Origin: Microvirga sp. VF16
GTDB taxonomy: Bacteria; Pseudomonadota; Alphaproteobacteria; Rhizobiales; Beijerinckiaceae
DNA length: 64,000 bases
Direction: 5' to 3'
NCBI RefSeq assembly: GCF_016864375.1
Contig: NZ_CP069356.1
Span: 744,001 to 808,000, forward strand
Shown: positions 17,028-24,402 of the stretch, piece by piece
Layout: each line of letters opens with the position of its first letter
How positions within the stretch are numbered: the stretch's first letter is position 1
Made by a program: the position numbers and the translations under genes
The notes under the pieces: generated by a model
The model's database searches: none
The model's input: only the letters and a program-made list of their open reading frames with translations
What the model was told of the DNA's origin: nothing

Positions 17028-17300
17028 CTAGGTCAATCGTCCGTGTACATCAGCCACGGATGCCTCAGAGGCCGACACGTCAGGGCGGTGAGCCGAGGCT
17101 GGGCCTTGAGGATCAGGCCTGGCCACGTCCGATGCCTGAATGCGGGTCTTCCGGCCGCGCCATGCCGCGATCATCTCCTGCCGCAAGGGTGGCCTCGGCT
17201 TGGGCAGCGCCCGCCAGATGAACAGCGTGCAGGCCTTGCTGACCGCAAGGATGATGGCGATCCCATAAAGAAAGATCACCGGAGAGAAACTCTCGTTCAT
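17028..17300 (-). CDS. Small single-pass membrane protein, unknown
   Basis: This 90-residue protein has one N-terminal membrane segment (VIFLYGIAIILAVSKACTLF, about residues 8-27), then a basic stretch (WRALPKPRPPLRQE) and a polar tail. I do not recognise a family. It lies upstream of, and on the same strand as, the exported proline-rich gene, with about 100 bp between them. The start has no striking ribosome site, so the gene call is moderate. Confidence 0.45.
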   Translation of the reverse strand: MNESFSPVIFLYGIAIILAVSKACTLFIWRALPKPRPPLRQEMIAAWRGRKTRIQASDVARPDPQGPASAHRPDVSASEASVADVHGRLT

Positions 17301-17413
17301 TCGTCACCATCCTCTTGGATCGCGAGCCAAGATGCTTGCCCGGTCCGTCAGATCGACAGCAGAGGTCCGATGCACCTATAGTATCTAGGGCCGGGTTGTG
17401 ATGGAGGCAGGCG

Positions 17414-17929
17414 ATGACGCTGTCTCTCGCCCTTGCATTCTTCTTGGCCGCCACGCTCGGTGCGGATGCCGCCTCGGGAAAGCCGAAGACGAAACCCAGA
17501 GCGGGTCAGCTCGCCCAGACCGTCACCGTTTCCGGGGAATGCACCCGGCTGGTTCAGGCCGGACGACCCGTCGGGGGATGCAAGAACATCCTGGTGAATA
17601 CGAACTACGGTACGGGCGTGAGCGGGTATTGGTTCATGACCGGGAACAGCATTGTGTCCTTTGCCGGCGGCGGCGCCCGCCGGCTTGAACAAGCCTCCGA
17701 CCACGTGATCCAGTCCATCGAGCGGGTGTTCCTGGCGGACACGACAAATATTGTCCGAGAGGAGGATGCCACCGTGGAGACCGCGATCGGCTTCTGCCGC
17801 TTTGGCGACGTGACCAAGAGAGGCTCGACGATCGAGTGCGTGGCCCATACCCGGGCGGGTCTGTACGAGGGAGCGTTCGTGACCGACGGCAATCCGCCAA
17901 AGCTCGACACATTCCAGATCGGTCCATAG
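17414..17929 (+). CDS. Exported protein of unknown function
   Basis: This 171-residue protein has a signal peptide (SLALAFFLAATLGADA, cleavage near residue 20). The mature part has four Cys residues, two of them in GECTRLVQAG and GGCKNILVNT, and beta-rich segments such as VSGYWFMTGNSIVSFAGGG. A GGAGG ribosome site lies 7 bases before the ATG. The protein resembles uncharacterised periplasmic proteins of Rhizobiales in general character, but I cannot name a domain. Confidence 0.65.
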   Translation: MTLSLALAFFLAATLGADAASGKPKTKPRAGQLAQTVTVSGECTRLVQAGRPVGGCKNILVNTNYGTGVSGYWFMTGNSIVSFAGGGARRLEQASDHVIQSIERVFLADTTNIVREEDATVETAIGFCRFGDVTKRGSTIECVAHTRAGLYEGAFVTDGNPPKLDTFQIGP

Positions 17930-18049
17930 CCGCCCAGGATCATTCTTTGGCGCGACGAGGGGCCGGAGAACGTGCGCCCGATCGATTGACAGGACTGACG
18001 CCCAAGGAGCACGATTCCCGCGTGGGGGTGCGCCACAAGGATGGCCACG

Positions 18050-18556
18050 ATGGACCGCTTCGACCACATCCTGCACTGGAGACTGCAACAGGGCTCGCAC
18101 ACCTTCCCCGGCCAAGACGGTGGCACCTGCATCAACGAGGCGGCCATAGTGGCGGCGGGCTTCCCATACCAAGCTGTCGGGTCGGTCGAGAACATGCCGG
18201 ACTGCTTCTCGCGCCCGATCTGTCGGTTCGCGATGCACCTGAATGATGAGGCCGACAATGAGGAGCGGCAGCTCCTGCTGCCGTTTGTCACCCGCCTGGC
18301 CTGTGCCGATACGCCAACGGTGGAGCAGGAGCGGGAGGCCTACATCACCGCGCGCCTGAGTTGGCGTCTCTCCTTCCGTGACCGTCTGGCCATCCTCGAA
18401 GGCGCCCTTGCGATCGGACGACAGGCTGGCACGCCGGGAGTGGAGATGGTCAGCAGTCGGATGGCGACAGTCCAGCAGAATGCGGCAACAGCCACCTCCG
18501 TGGAGGAGTATCCTCTGTGCGCCCAATTCCAGGGGTGGTTCGCGGGTATTTTTTAG
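18050..18556 (+). CDS. Conserved-type hypothetical protein
   Basis: This protein of 168 residues (171 if translation begins at the in-frame ATG 18041) starts with FDHILHWRLQQGSHTFPGQD and has several Cys residues (GGTCINEAA, MPDCFSRPICRF, LACADTP). No membrane segment or signal peptide is visible. AAGG before 18041 sits well for the second ATG. I recall proteins of this type as unassigned in Rhizobiales, but cannot give a function. It runs up to a decayed PRC-barrel gene on the opposite strand. Confidence 0.6.
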   Translation: MDRFDHILHWRLQQGSHTFPGQDGGTCINEAAIVAAGFPYQAVGSVENMPDCFSRPICRFAMHLNDEADNEERQLLLPFVTRLACADTPTVEQEREAYITARLSWRLSFRDRLAILEGALAIGRQAGTPGVEMVSSRMATVQQNAATATSVEEYPLCAQFQGWFAGIF

Positions 18557-18579
18557 GGCTGGTCGCGGTTGCCACCGCG

Positions 18580-18740
18580 CAGGGCCCATTCACGAACCTG
18601 ATCTGGTCTGGCGGGAACGCCACGTCGTGCTCGCCGATGCCCAAGAAACCACCCACACCCACCACCACGGCCTGGATCTTGCCGCTGCTGTCCACGATCA
18701 GCGCACTGATGTCGCCGATCTTCTCATGCTCCTGAATTCG
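18580..18740 (-). pseudogene. PRC-barrel gene fragment
   Basis: On the minus strand this stretch encodes part of a PRC-barrel: HEKIGDISALIVDSSGKIQA, then VVVGVGGFLGIGEHDVAFP. The beginning of the domain is missing at the upstream edge, and similarity stops after DQIRFVN, where the frame runs on into the antisense of the 18050 gene. It looks like a truncated copy, distinct from the intact PRC-barrel gene at 10187. Confidence 0.6.
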
Positions 18741-18923
18741 CTTTCAGCGCGCGGTCGATGACCCGCCTATCCGCAACGCCACCCTTGAGTTGACTCGTCA
18801 GTTTCCAACGGGCCTTCCGCGAAATTTCGGGGAGATTTTGAAGCTGGAAGCCAGCGAGGATGACAAGCCTCAGATCCTGGTCGATGCTTGGGCTGGCCAT
18901 CCTCCTGAGAGGAGATCATGCCC

Positions 18924-19277
18924 ATGAAAACCCTGATGGCTTTCAAGCTCGTTCGCATGGTTCAGGACGAGCACCGCACCGAAGCCGAGTTCGAGGGAAC
19001 CGGTGCCGAAGGCAGACAGGAGATTACCCTGATCCTGAACAACATCGATGCCCAGGAGGTCGATCTGCAGGTCGGCGCGCGCTACACGCTCGACATCAAG
19101 CGGTTCTACCCTGAGGAGCGGATCAGCGCCAAGCCCGAGCATTGGCGTCATGAAGTCAGGGCGGATTTCAAGGGGCGCAGAAGAGCCAAAGCCATCGATG
19201 AAAAAGGGCCGCACCCGGTCTTATGCCCATGCGCGCGACCCCTTGGCCCGTATCTGCCCCTACGGGTCGGACCGTAG
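18924..19277 (+). CDS. Hypothetical protein, beta-rich N-terminal part
   Basis: This 117-residue protein begins FKLVRMVQDEHRTEAEFEGT and contains ITLILNNIDAQEVDLQVGAR and YTLDIKRFYPEE, a pattern of alternating beta strands. The last 40 residues are basic and Pro-rich and may be poorly ordered. GGAG followed by nine bases favours the ATG at 18924 over the one at 18918. A strong terminator begins right at its stop. No family recognised. Confidence 0.55.
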   Translation: MKTLMAFKLVRMVQDEHRTEAEFEGTGAEGRQEITLILNNIDAQEVDLQVGARYTLDIKRFYPEERISAKPEHWRHEVRADFKGRRRAKAIDEKGPHPVLCPCARPLGPYLPLRVGP

Positions 19278-19310
19278 AGCGCCTCTTACAAGAACGGGCG
19301 CTTTCTTTTT
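19278..19310 (+). terminator. Rho-independent terminator
   Basis: AGCGCC at 19278-19283 pairs with GGCGCT at 19297-19302, and TTCTTTTT follows directly. It closes the 18924 gene on the plus strand. Confidence 0.7.
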
Positions 19311-19367
19311 GCAGGCTCAGCTTTTCGGGGCAATTATCCTCGCGATCGCGTGCCTTGAGCGCGCAAC

Positions 19368-20459
19368 CTAGTGGTGCGAGTTCAAAGTGCGTTGGCAGAA
19401 GCGTTTGACACTGGCGAGGATCTCGTCAGCGGATTTGGTCCAGATGAACGGTTTGGGATCCAGGTTGGTCTGCTCAATGTACGCGTGGATTGCGGCTTTC
19501 AGGCTGTCGGTGCTGACAAAGACCCCGCGTTGGAGGCAGCGCCGGGTCAGAAGAGAGAACCAGCCTTCCACCAGATTGAGCCATGAGGCGCTGGTGGGGG
19601 TAAAGTGAAGATGCCAGCGCGGCCGCTTCACCAACCAGTCATGCACCAGGCGCGTCTTGTGGCTTGAGGCATTGTCGAGCACCAGATGCACATCCAGATC
19701 GGCCGGGACAGACGCCTCGACCTGATCCAGAAAGGCGCGGAACTCTTCACTGCGATGCCGCCTCGTGCAGGCGCCGATCACGCTGCCGGTCTTCACATTC
19801 AGGGCTGCAAACAGGTTGGTGGTGCCATGCCGCCGGTAGTCGTGGCTGTGGCGCTCAACCTGTCCTGGACGCATCGGTAGAAGCGGCGTTGTGCCTTCAA
19901 CAGCCTGGATCTGCGGCTTCTCGTCCACGCACAGCACCAGCGCACGATCCGGTGGGTTGAGGTAGAGCCCCACCACATCCCGGACCTTGTCGACAAAGGC
20001 AGGGTCGCGCGACAGCTTGAACGTCTCCTGTCGATGCGGTTGCAGGCCAAAGGCGCGCCAGACGCGCGAGACCATGGTCTGGCTCAGTCCCACGTGCTGG
20101 GCCATGCTGCGGGTGGACCAGTGAGTGGCGGCAGACGGTTGCGTTTCCAAGGTCAGAGCGATGAGGCGCTCGATCTCATCATCACCGACCCGGCGCGGCG
20201 CACCGGAGCGGGGAGCATCACTCAGACCATCCAAGCGGTGGGCCAGGAAGCGCTGTCGCCAAGTGACGACGCTCTGCCGGCTGACGCCGAGCCGGCGAGC
20301 AATAGCGGTGTTGGTGGCGCGAGAATCGGCGCAGGCGAGCACGATCCGCGCCCGCATCGCGACATCTTGATGGATGCTTCGTCGACGAACCAGGGCCTCC
20401 AGGGTTTCCCGCTCCGGTGCAGTGAGGGACAACGCAACCGGCTTGGGTCCGCGGGCCAT
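19368..20459 (-). CDS. IS630-family DDE transposase (element A)
   Basis: This 363-residue, single-frame transposase has a helix-turn-helix region (NTAIARRLGVSRQSVVTWRQ, about residues 52-71) and a second winged-helix part (TMVSRVWRAFGLQPH). The DDE catalytic triad lies in LCVDEKPQ, HLVLDNASSH and SASWLNLVEGWF. All three acidic residues are present, so the enzyme looks active. Its TAG stop is completed by the flanking TA target dinucleotide. Confidence 0.9.
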   Translation of the reverse strand: MARGPKPVALSLTAPERETLEALVRRRSIHQDVAMRARIVLACADSRATNTAIARRLGVSRQSVVTWRQRFLAHRLDGLSDAPRSGAPRRVGDDEIERLIALTLETQPSAATHWSTRSMAQHVGLSQTMVSRVWRAFGLQPHRQETFKLSRDPAFVDKVRDVVGLYLNPPDRALVLCVDEKPQIQAVEGTTPLLPMRPGQVERHSHDYRRHGTTNLFAALNVKTGSVIGACTRRHRSEEFRAFLDQVEASVPADLDVHLVLDNASSHKTRLVHDWLVKRPRWHLHFTPTSASWLNLVEGWFSLLTRRCLQRGVFVSTDSLKAAIHAYIEQTNLDPKPFIWTKSADEILASVKRFCQRTLNSHH

Positions 20460-20536
20460 GGCAGCCTCCCAGGAGAGAGTCTGTCAGACTGCTCCCGCCA
20501 TCGCCAAACTGCAAATCAACTTCAAACTCGTACCAC
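19371..20536 (-). mobile_element. IS630-family insertion sequence (element A, 1166 bp)
   Basis: Terminal inverted repeats GTGGTGCGAGTTCAAAG (left) and GTGGTACGAGTTTGAAG (right, inverse) bound a single transposase gene. TA dinucleotides flank both ends (19369-19370 and 20537-20538), the expected IS630 target duplication. The right-hand TA is at the same time the left TA of a second IS630 element. Confidence 0.85.
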
Positions 20537-21336
20537 TAGTGGGTCGTCTGCCGTCGGATCTGGCATTCTGCTGGCGCCTGTGATCTCGGCTGAGGAAGCG
20601 GCTGGCAGGTGCACGCTCCGGAACCGCCGACGCGATGGACCTGCTCGTTCGCGGAGCGCCGTCGCCGCTGCCGGCGTTTGCCGTTCCAGACAAACGGCGT
20701 CGGCTGGGCATTCCAGCACCGTGCCGTCTGCTCGAACCAGCGCCCGATTTCGGCAGGGCTGTGCGGATGTTGTCCGGCCAGTGCGCGGCGCTTGAGCACG
20801 CGCTGGATCGACTCCGCCATGTTGAGCCAGCTGCCGCCTACGGGCGTGTACAGTGGCATGATGCCATGTGCACACAGCCACAGCACCAGCTCGGGCGACT
20901 TGTGACCGGTGAGATTGTCCCACACCAGCAGAAGCCGCAGCGGCGGCAAGTCCTCTGGCAAGGTGAAGCGCAGGGTCAGGCCCGCCTGCCACATCTGCCA
21001 CGCGGCGCGCGTGGCGGTGGGATCTTGCAGGGGAGCCGGCGCCGGCAACGCCACCAGAATTTCGCTCAGATGCTCGCGCAGCCACGGATGCAGCACCGCA
21101 TTCGTGCATCGCTCTGCGGATTGCAGCCGCACCTGGCCTGAGGCGGGATGGAACAGGGTCAGGATCTTGGTCGTGCCACCGCGGATGTATTCGTGGGGTT
21201 GCCTGGCCGGGTGAGCTTGCGGCTGCCATGACGTCCCCGGATGCGGCACCGCCTGGAACGGGCCGGCCTCGTCCTCGCACCAGACCGACAGCCCGAGGTG
21301 GGCACCAAGCGTGTAGGCCTGCTCGATCAGCTTTTT
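20536..21336 (-). CDS. IS630 element B OrfB (catalytic transposase part, expressed by -1 frameshift)
   Basis: In the frame that follows a -1 slip on the A7 run, translation continues with KKLIEQAYTLGAHLGL and then the first catalytic Asp in WCEDEAGPF, the second in VWDNLTGH and the Glu in TPVGGSWLNMAESI. The DDE triad is therefore split between the frame junction and this frame only. An internal ATG at 21249 would start after the first Asp, so separate translation would not make an active enzyme. The stop codon again uses the flanking TA. Confidence 0.8.
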   Translation of the reverse strand, partial: KKLIEQAYTLGAHLGLSVWCEDEAGPFQAVPHPGTSWQPQAHPARQPHEYIRGGTTKILTLFHPASGQVRLQSAERCTNAVLHPWLREHLSEILVALPAPAPLQDPTATRAAWQMWQAGLTLRFTLPEDLPPLRLLLVWDNLTGHKSPELVLWLCAHGIMPLYTPVGGSWLNMAESIQRVLKRRALAGQHPHSPAEIGRWFEQTARCWNAQPTPFVWNGKRRQRRRRSANEQVHRVGGSGACTCQPLPQPRSQAPAECQIRRQTTH

Positions 21337-21947
21337 TTGACCGCCGCATCGGGATCGCTGACGCGCACCAGCCCGCGCTTGCGCCGCCGCAGGCTCACGC
21401 CGGTCTCACACCAGGTGCGGCTCTTCTGCCAGCTCAGGCCCGCCTCGTGCAGGGTGCGTGCGATGGTGAACCGGCTCACCCGCGGCAGGCCGTCCGGCGC
21501 CCGGCGCAGGGCCTTCTGCAGCAGGCTCAGCGACCAAGTGGCGGTGCCGTCCGTCTCGCGCTCGGGCGATCGGGCCCACTCGACCAGAATGCGTTGCTGC
21601 TCCCGAGCGCCATAGCGGATGCGTGGCCCGCCGCCATGGTGCGGGCGCACGGCGGCCAGTCCCTCGCGGTTGAAGCGGCTGACCCAGGCCGAGATGGTCT
21701 CATTGTGGCCGCGCCCGACCAGACGCGCGGCGGCGGTGTAGCTGGCGCCCTCGGCAATGGCCAGCAGGGCGCGGGCCCGGTCGACCTCGGCGGCGGGGGC
21801 ACTCTGCGAACGGCTCAGGCGAGTAAGTTCTGTGCGCTCCTCCGCGGTGAGCGGGCGCAAGGGGTCTTTCTGGTGGCGCGACATGGCACACCTCGCAACA
21901 CGAGGATCAGCACGCCACTATACCAGATCCAATGGCAGACGACCCAC
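20539..21947 (-). mobile_element. IS630-family insertion sequence (element B, 1409 bp, two overlapping frames)
   Basis: Left end GTGGGTCGTCTGCCGTCGGA and right end (inverse) GTGGGTCGTCTGCCATTGGA are near-perfect inverted repeats. TA flanks both sides (20537-20538 and 21948-21949). The element is a different lineage from element A, judged by its ends and its transposase, and it interrupts or abuts an IS6-type remnant at 21950. Confidence 0.85.
21327..21884 (-). CDS. IS630 element B OrfA (N-terminal transposase part)
   Basis: This 185-residue frame carries the DNA-binding half of an IS630 transposase: TAAARLVGRGHNETISAWVS and RFTIARTLHEAGLSWQKSRT. It lacks the DDE residues and ends VKKS-stop directly on a run of seven A (21338-21332, minus strand). 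A -1 shift there joins it to the catalytic frame 20536-21336, giving a full OrfAB transposase. Confidence 0.85.
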   Translation of the reverse strand: MSRHQKDPLRPLTAEERTELTRLSRSQSAPAAEVDRARALLAIAEGASYTAAARLVGRGHNETISAWVSRFNREGLAAVRPHHGGGPRIRYGAREQQRILVEWARSPERETDGTATWSLSLLQKALRRAPDGLPRVSRFTIARTLHEAGLSWQKSRTWCETGVSLRRRKRGLVRVSDPDAAVKKS

Positions 21948-21949
21948 TA

Positions 21950-22142
21950 GGTTGGTCCGCCCCTGTTCACGAACCTTGATATAGGTTCCATCGACCTGTC
22001 TTTTGCCGCTGACCGGCCGCTTGCGTCGATTGAACTGCTCCGGCAGGAGTGGCGCATAGTCGACGGTCCAGCAAGGGACAGTAGCATGGTCGACCAAGAT
22101 GCCGCGCTCGGCCATCATCTCCTCCAAATGACGGAGGCTCAA
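21950..22142 (-). pseudogene. IS6-family transposase fragment
   Basis: The minus strand encodes SLRHLEEMMAERGILVDHAT and KRQVDGTYIKV, the N-terminal part of an IS6-type transposase up to just past the first Asp (here in VDGTY; usually VDETY). It is cut at the TA where IS630 element B sits, and I find no continuation on the far side of element A at 19369. It is therefore a remnant. Confidence 0.7.
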
Positions 22143-22353
22143 CCTGACCCCAATTCACGGGTCGGTACGTGCGGCATTATCCTTCATTTTGACTCAGCTA
22201 GTTGCGCATGTTTCGTTTGCTTGGCAGTTGTCCATCTCCCGCAGCACAAGACTTCCGCAACATTATTCAACCATGCTCTAGGACAATTTGCCATAAGGGA
22301 CAATCTTCTCAGGTCTCGTCAGAGCTGGTAACGGTATGGATGGGGGCACGGCC

Positions 22354-22515
22354 ATGAAAACCTATGAGCTTGAGAAGCAGCGCAAGCTGGATGGCCTTCG
22401 GGCCCAGCGGGTGCGTCATGAAAAAGCGATCTGCATCACCCTCATGATCGTCGTGATCATAGCCGGGGTGGCGATTGCTTGGTTCATCAATTATCTCTTC
22501 GGTCAGTCGACATAA
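22354..22515 (+). CDS. Small single-pass membrane protein upstream of folE
   Basis: This 53-residue protein has a charged N-terminus (KTYELEKQRKLDGLRAQRVR) and one membrane helix (ICITLMIVVIIAGVAIAWFI), ending near the stop with NYLFGQST. An in-frame ATG at 22336 would add six residues. It ends 27 bp before the GTP cyclohydrolase gene and is probably transcribed with it. I do not recognise a family. Confidence 0.6.
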   Translation: MKTYELEKQRKLDGLRAQRVRHEKAICITLMIVVIIAGVAIAWFINYLFGQST

Positions 22516-22542
22516 GTAACCAATAACTCTGCAGGGGCCATT

Positions 22543-23208
22543 ATGAACTTCCATGCTCACCAGCTTCATCTCGCACGCCTCTGCAACGAGACGCTCGACC
22601 AGCCTCTGAGCGAGACCGAGCGCGAGGGGATGATCGCCGCGGCCGCCCGGAAGCTGGAGGAGTTGTTCGACATCCTGCGCATCGATCATCAGAACGACCA
22701 CAACACCCGCGAGACGCCTCAGCGCGTCGCCAAGATGTACGTCGAGGAGATCCTCGCGGGTCGTTACACCGCTCCGCCCAAGATCACTGAGTTCGACAAC
22801 GCGCAAGACTACGACCAACTGATCGTCACGGGTCCACTTGAGGTGCGCTCCCTGTGTGCGCATCACCTGATGCCGATCTACGGTGAGGCTTACATCGGCA
22901 TCCTGCCCGCCGCTGATGGCAAGATCATCGGCCTGTCCAAATATGACCGCATTGTCGCGTACTTCGCCTCGCGTCTGCAGATCCAGGAGGAGCTGGTCAA
23001 GCAGATCGGCCAGTACATCATGGACATGACTTCACCCCGTGGGCTGGCGGTGCGCATCAGCGCGGTGCACATGTGCAAGACCCAGCGCGGCGTGCGCGCC
23101 AGCCACCGCAGCCGCATGGTCAACACCTACTATTGGGGTGAGATGGCAGAGAATGCCGACCTCAAGCGGGAGTTCCTGCAGGAATGTACCGCCCTCGATC
23201 GGGCATGA
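22543..23208 (+). CDS. folE: GTP cyclohydrolase I (FolE type I)
   Basis: This 221-residue enzyme converts GTP to 7,8-dihydroneopterin triphosphate, the entry to folate, biopterin and, through QueD, 7-deazaguanine synthesis. Visible signatures are NTRETPQRVAKMYVEEIL, the zinc ligands in RSLCAHHLMPIYGEAYIG and HMCKTQRGV, and GLSKYDRIV. The end is unusual: ASHRSRMVNTYYWGEM departs from the standard Ser/Thr-rich FolE tail, and the usual Glu after the zinc Cys is Ala. A second folE copy paired with a QueD-like gene 0.6 kb downstream on the other strand suggests a specialised pterin role. Confidence 0.9.
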   Translation: MNFHAHQLHLARLCNETLDQPLSETEREGMIAAAARKLEELFDILRIDHQNDHNTRETPQRVAKMYVEEILAGRYTAPPKITEFDNAQDYDQLIVTGPLEVRSLCAHHLMPIYGEAYIGILPAADGKIIGLSKYDRIVAYFASRLQIQEELVKQIGQYIMDMTSPRGLAVRISAVHMCKTQRGVRASHRSRMVNTYYWGEMAENADLKREFLQECTALDRA

Positions 23209-23270
23209 TCGGCGTAGGCCTGCCGCACCTGAGTGGCTCAGCCCACCCCTTCTCTTGAGGCATTTCGGTC

Positions 23271-23768
23271 ATGCGCGCACCTTCGGATCGCCTCCGTTAT
23301 GCTATCAGCTTTGAACTCGGCGGCCTTGCTCTTGTGTCCCCGCTTGGCGCGTGGGCCTTCAGTATGTCGGTGGCGGACATCACTGTGGTGAGGATTGCCT
23401 GTGCGATCATCGCAACCCTGTGGACATACCTCTATAATTTAGCATTTGATTCCATCCTGCAGCGCACCACCGGCGCAATTGACAAGAGCATCCCCATGCG
23501 CGTCTTGCACGCGGTCCTGTTTGAGATCGGGCTGTTGGCCATGCTGACGCCGCTCTTGGCCTGGTATCTCGGCATCAGCCTGGTCCACGCTTTTCTTATG
23601 GACGTGGCCTTCGCCCTCGTCTTCATCCTGTACGCCTTCGTGTTCACTTGGGTCTATGATCGTGTTTTTCCTGGACCTGCGGCGCAACAGTCGGCGAGGC
23701 CTCAGCCAAGTTCTCCGGGGAATGCGCCAAGTTGGATCGCAGAACGGATGAAGGGATGGCCCGCCTGA
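23271..23768 (+). CDS. PACE family (BTP domain) efflux transporter
   Basis: This 165-residue inner-membrane protein consists of two bacterial transmembrane-pair domains: residues about 6-68 (RLRYAISFELGGLALVSPLG through YLYNLAFDSILQR) and about 80-142 (RVLHAVLFEIGLLAMLTPLL through FVFTWVYDRVFP). The paired FE and YN/YD motifs are those of the AceI/PACE proteins, which export chlorhexidine and other biocides using the proton gradient. A 25-residue polar tail is extra. It is not obviously part of the pterin operon. Confidence 0.9.
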   Translation: MRAPSDRLRYAISFELGGLALVSPLGAWAFSMSVADITVVRIACAIIATLWTYLYNLAFDSILQRTTGAIDKSIPMRVLHAVLFEIGLLAMLTPLLAWYLGISLVHAFLMDVAFALVFILYAFVFTWVYDRVFPGPAAQQSARPQPSSPGNAPSWIAERMKGWPA

Positions 23769-23812
23769 GAAGGCATGACGGAGGTCACGCCATTGGACAG
23801 GCCGATAGGGCG

Positions 23813-24199
23813 CTAGGCTGCGAGGCTGGCTTTGCTCGCAGCTTCACCACGATAGATGCAGCCTTCCGTCGAGCCGGGCATGCCGCGCTTGAGTTCGACC
23901 TCTTCGAGATTCGGGAAACGCGCCTTCACCAGCCGCCAGATATAGGTGGTGACGTTCTCGAGCGAGGCGATGCCGATCTCGGGATTGAGATCGAGATTGC
24001 CGTGATCGAGGCCCGATCCGTGCTCGCCCTTGATCTCCTTGATGTAGTTCTCGACCTCATAGAGATTGACCGGCCAGCCATAGATCTCGTCGGCGGCTCC
24101 ACCGAAGGTGAGTTTAACGATGAAGGTATGTCCATGCAGCCCGGAATAGGGAGCCACCGAGTGCGCGGCTTCGAACGTAAACTCGCAATATGTCTTCAT
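23813..24199 (-). CDS. QueD-like 6-pyruvoyl-tetrahydropterin / 6-carboxytetrahydropterin synthase homologue lacking the catalytic Cys
   Basis: This 128-residue protein has the PTPS fold: FEAAHSVAPYSGLHGHTFIV with all three zinc His residues, LDHGNLDLNPEIG with the Asp-His pair, and SLENVTTYIWRLV plus TEGCIYRGE with the conserved Glu residues. In QueD and PTPS the segment before the HGH carries a catalytic Cys (C-x-x-L-H-G-H); here that position is Tyr. Normal QueD chemistry is therefore uncertain, and a PTPS-III-like or other pterin reaction is possible. It is encoded near and opposite to folE, which would supply its substrate. Confidence 0.8.
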   Translation of the reverse strand: MKTYCEFTFEAAHSVAPYSGLHGHTFIVKLTFGGAADEIYGWPVNLYEVENYIKEIKGEHGSGLDHGNLDLNPEIGIASLENVTTYIWRLVKARFPNLEEVELKRGMPGSTEGCIYRGEAASKASLAA

Positions 24200-24402
24200 T
24201 GATCGTGCCCCTGACCGTTATCTCTTTCGCGTGAACAGAGTTCTGAACGCCATAGGTCCTGAGCTGGACACACCATCTCCAGGACAAGCTATCTTATCGC
24301 GTCGCTCGCGCTGCATCCAAGAGCGAGTTGGCGTTTTGGCCCGGCGCAGCGTGCAGTCTCAGAGAAGATGCACGGCTTGCAGCCGACATCGTCATCCTTC
24401 GG

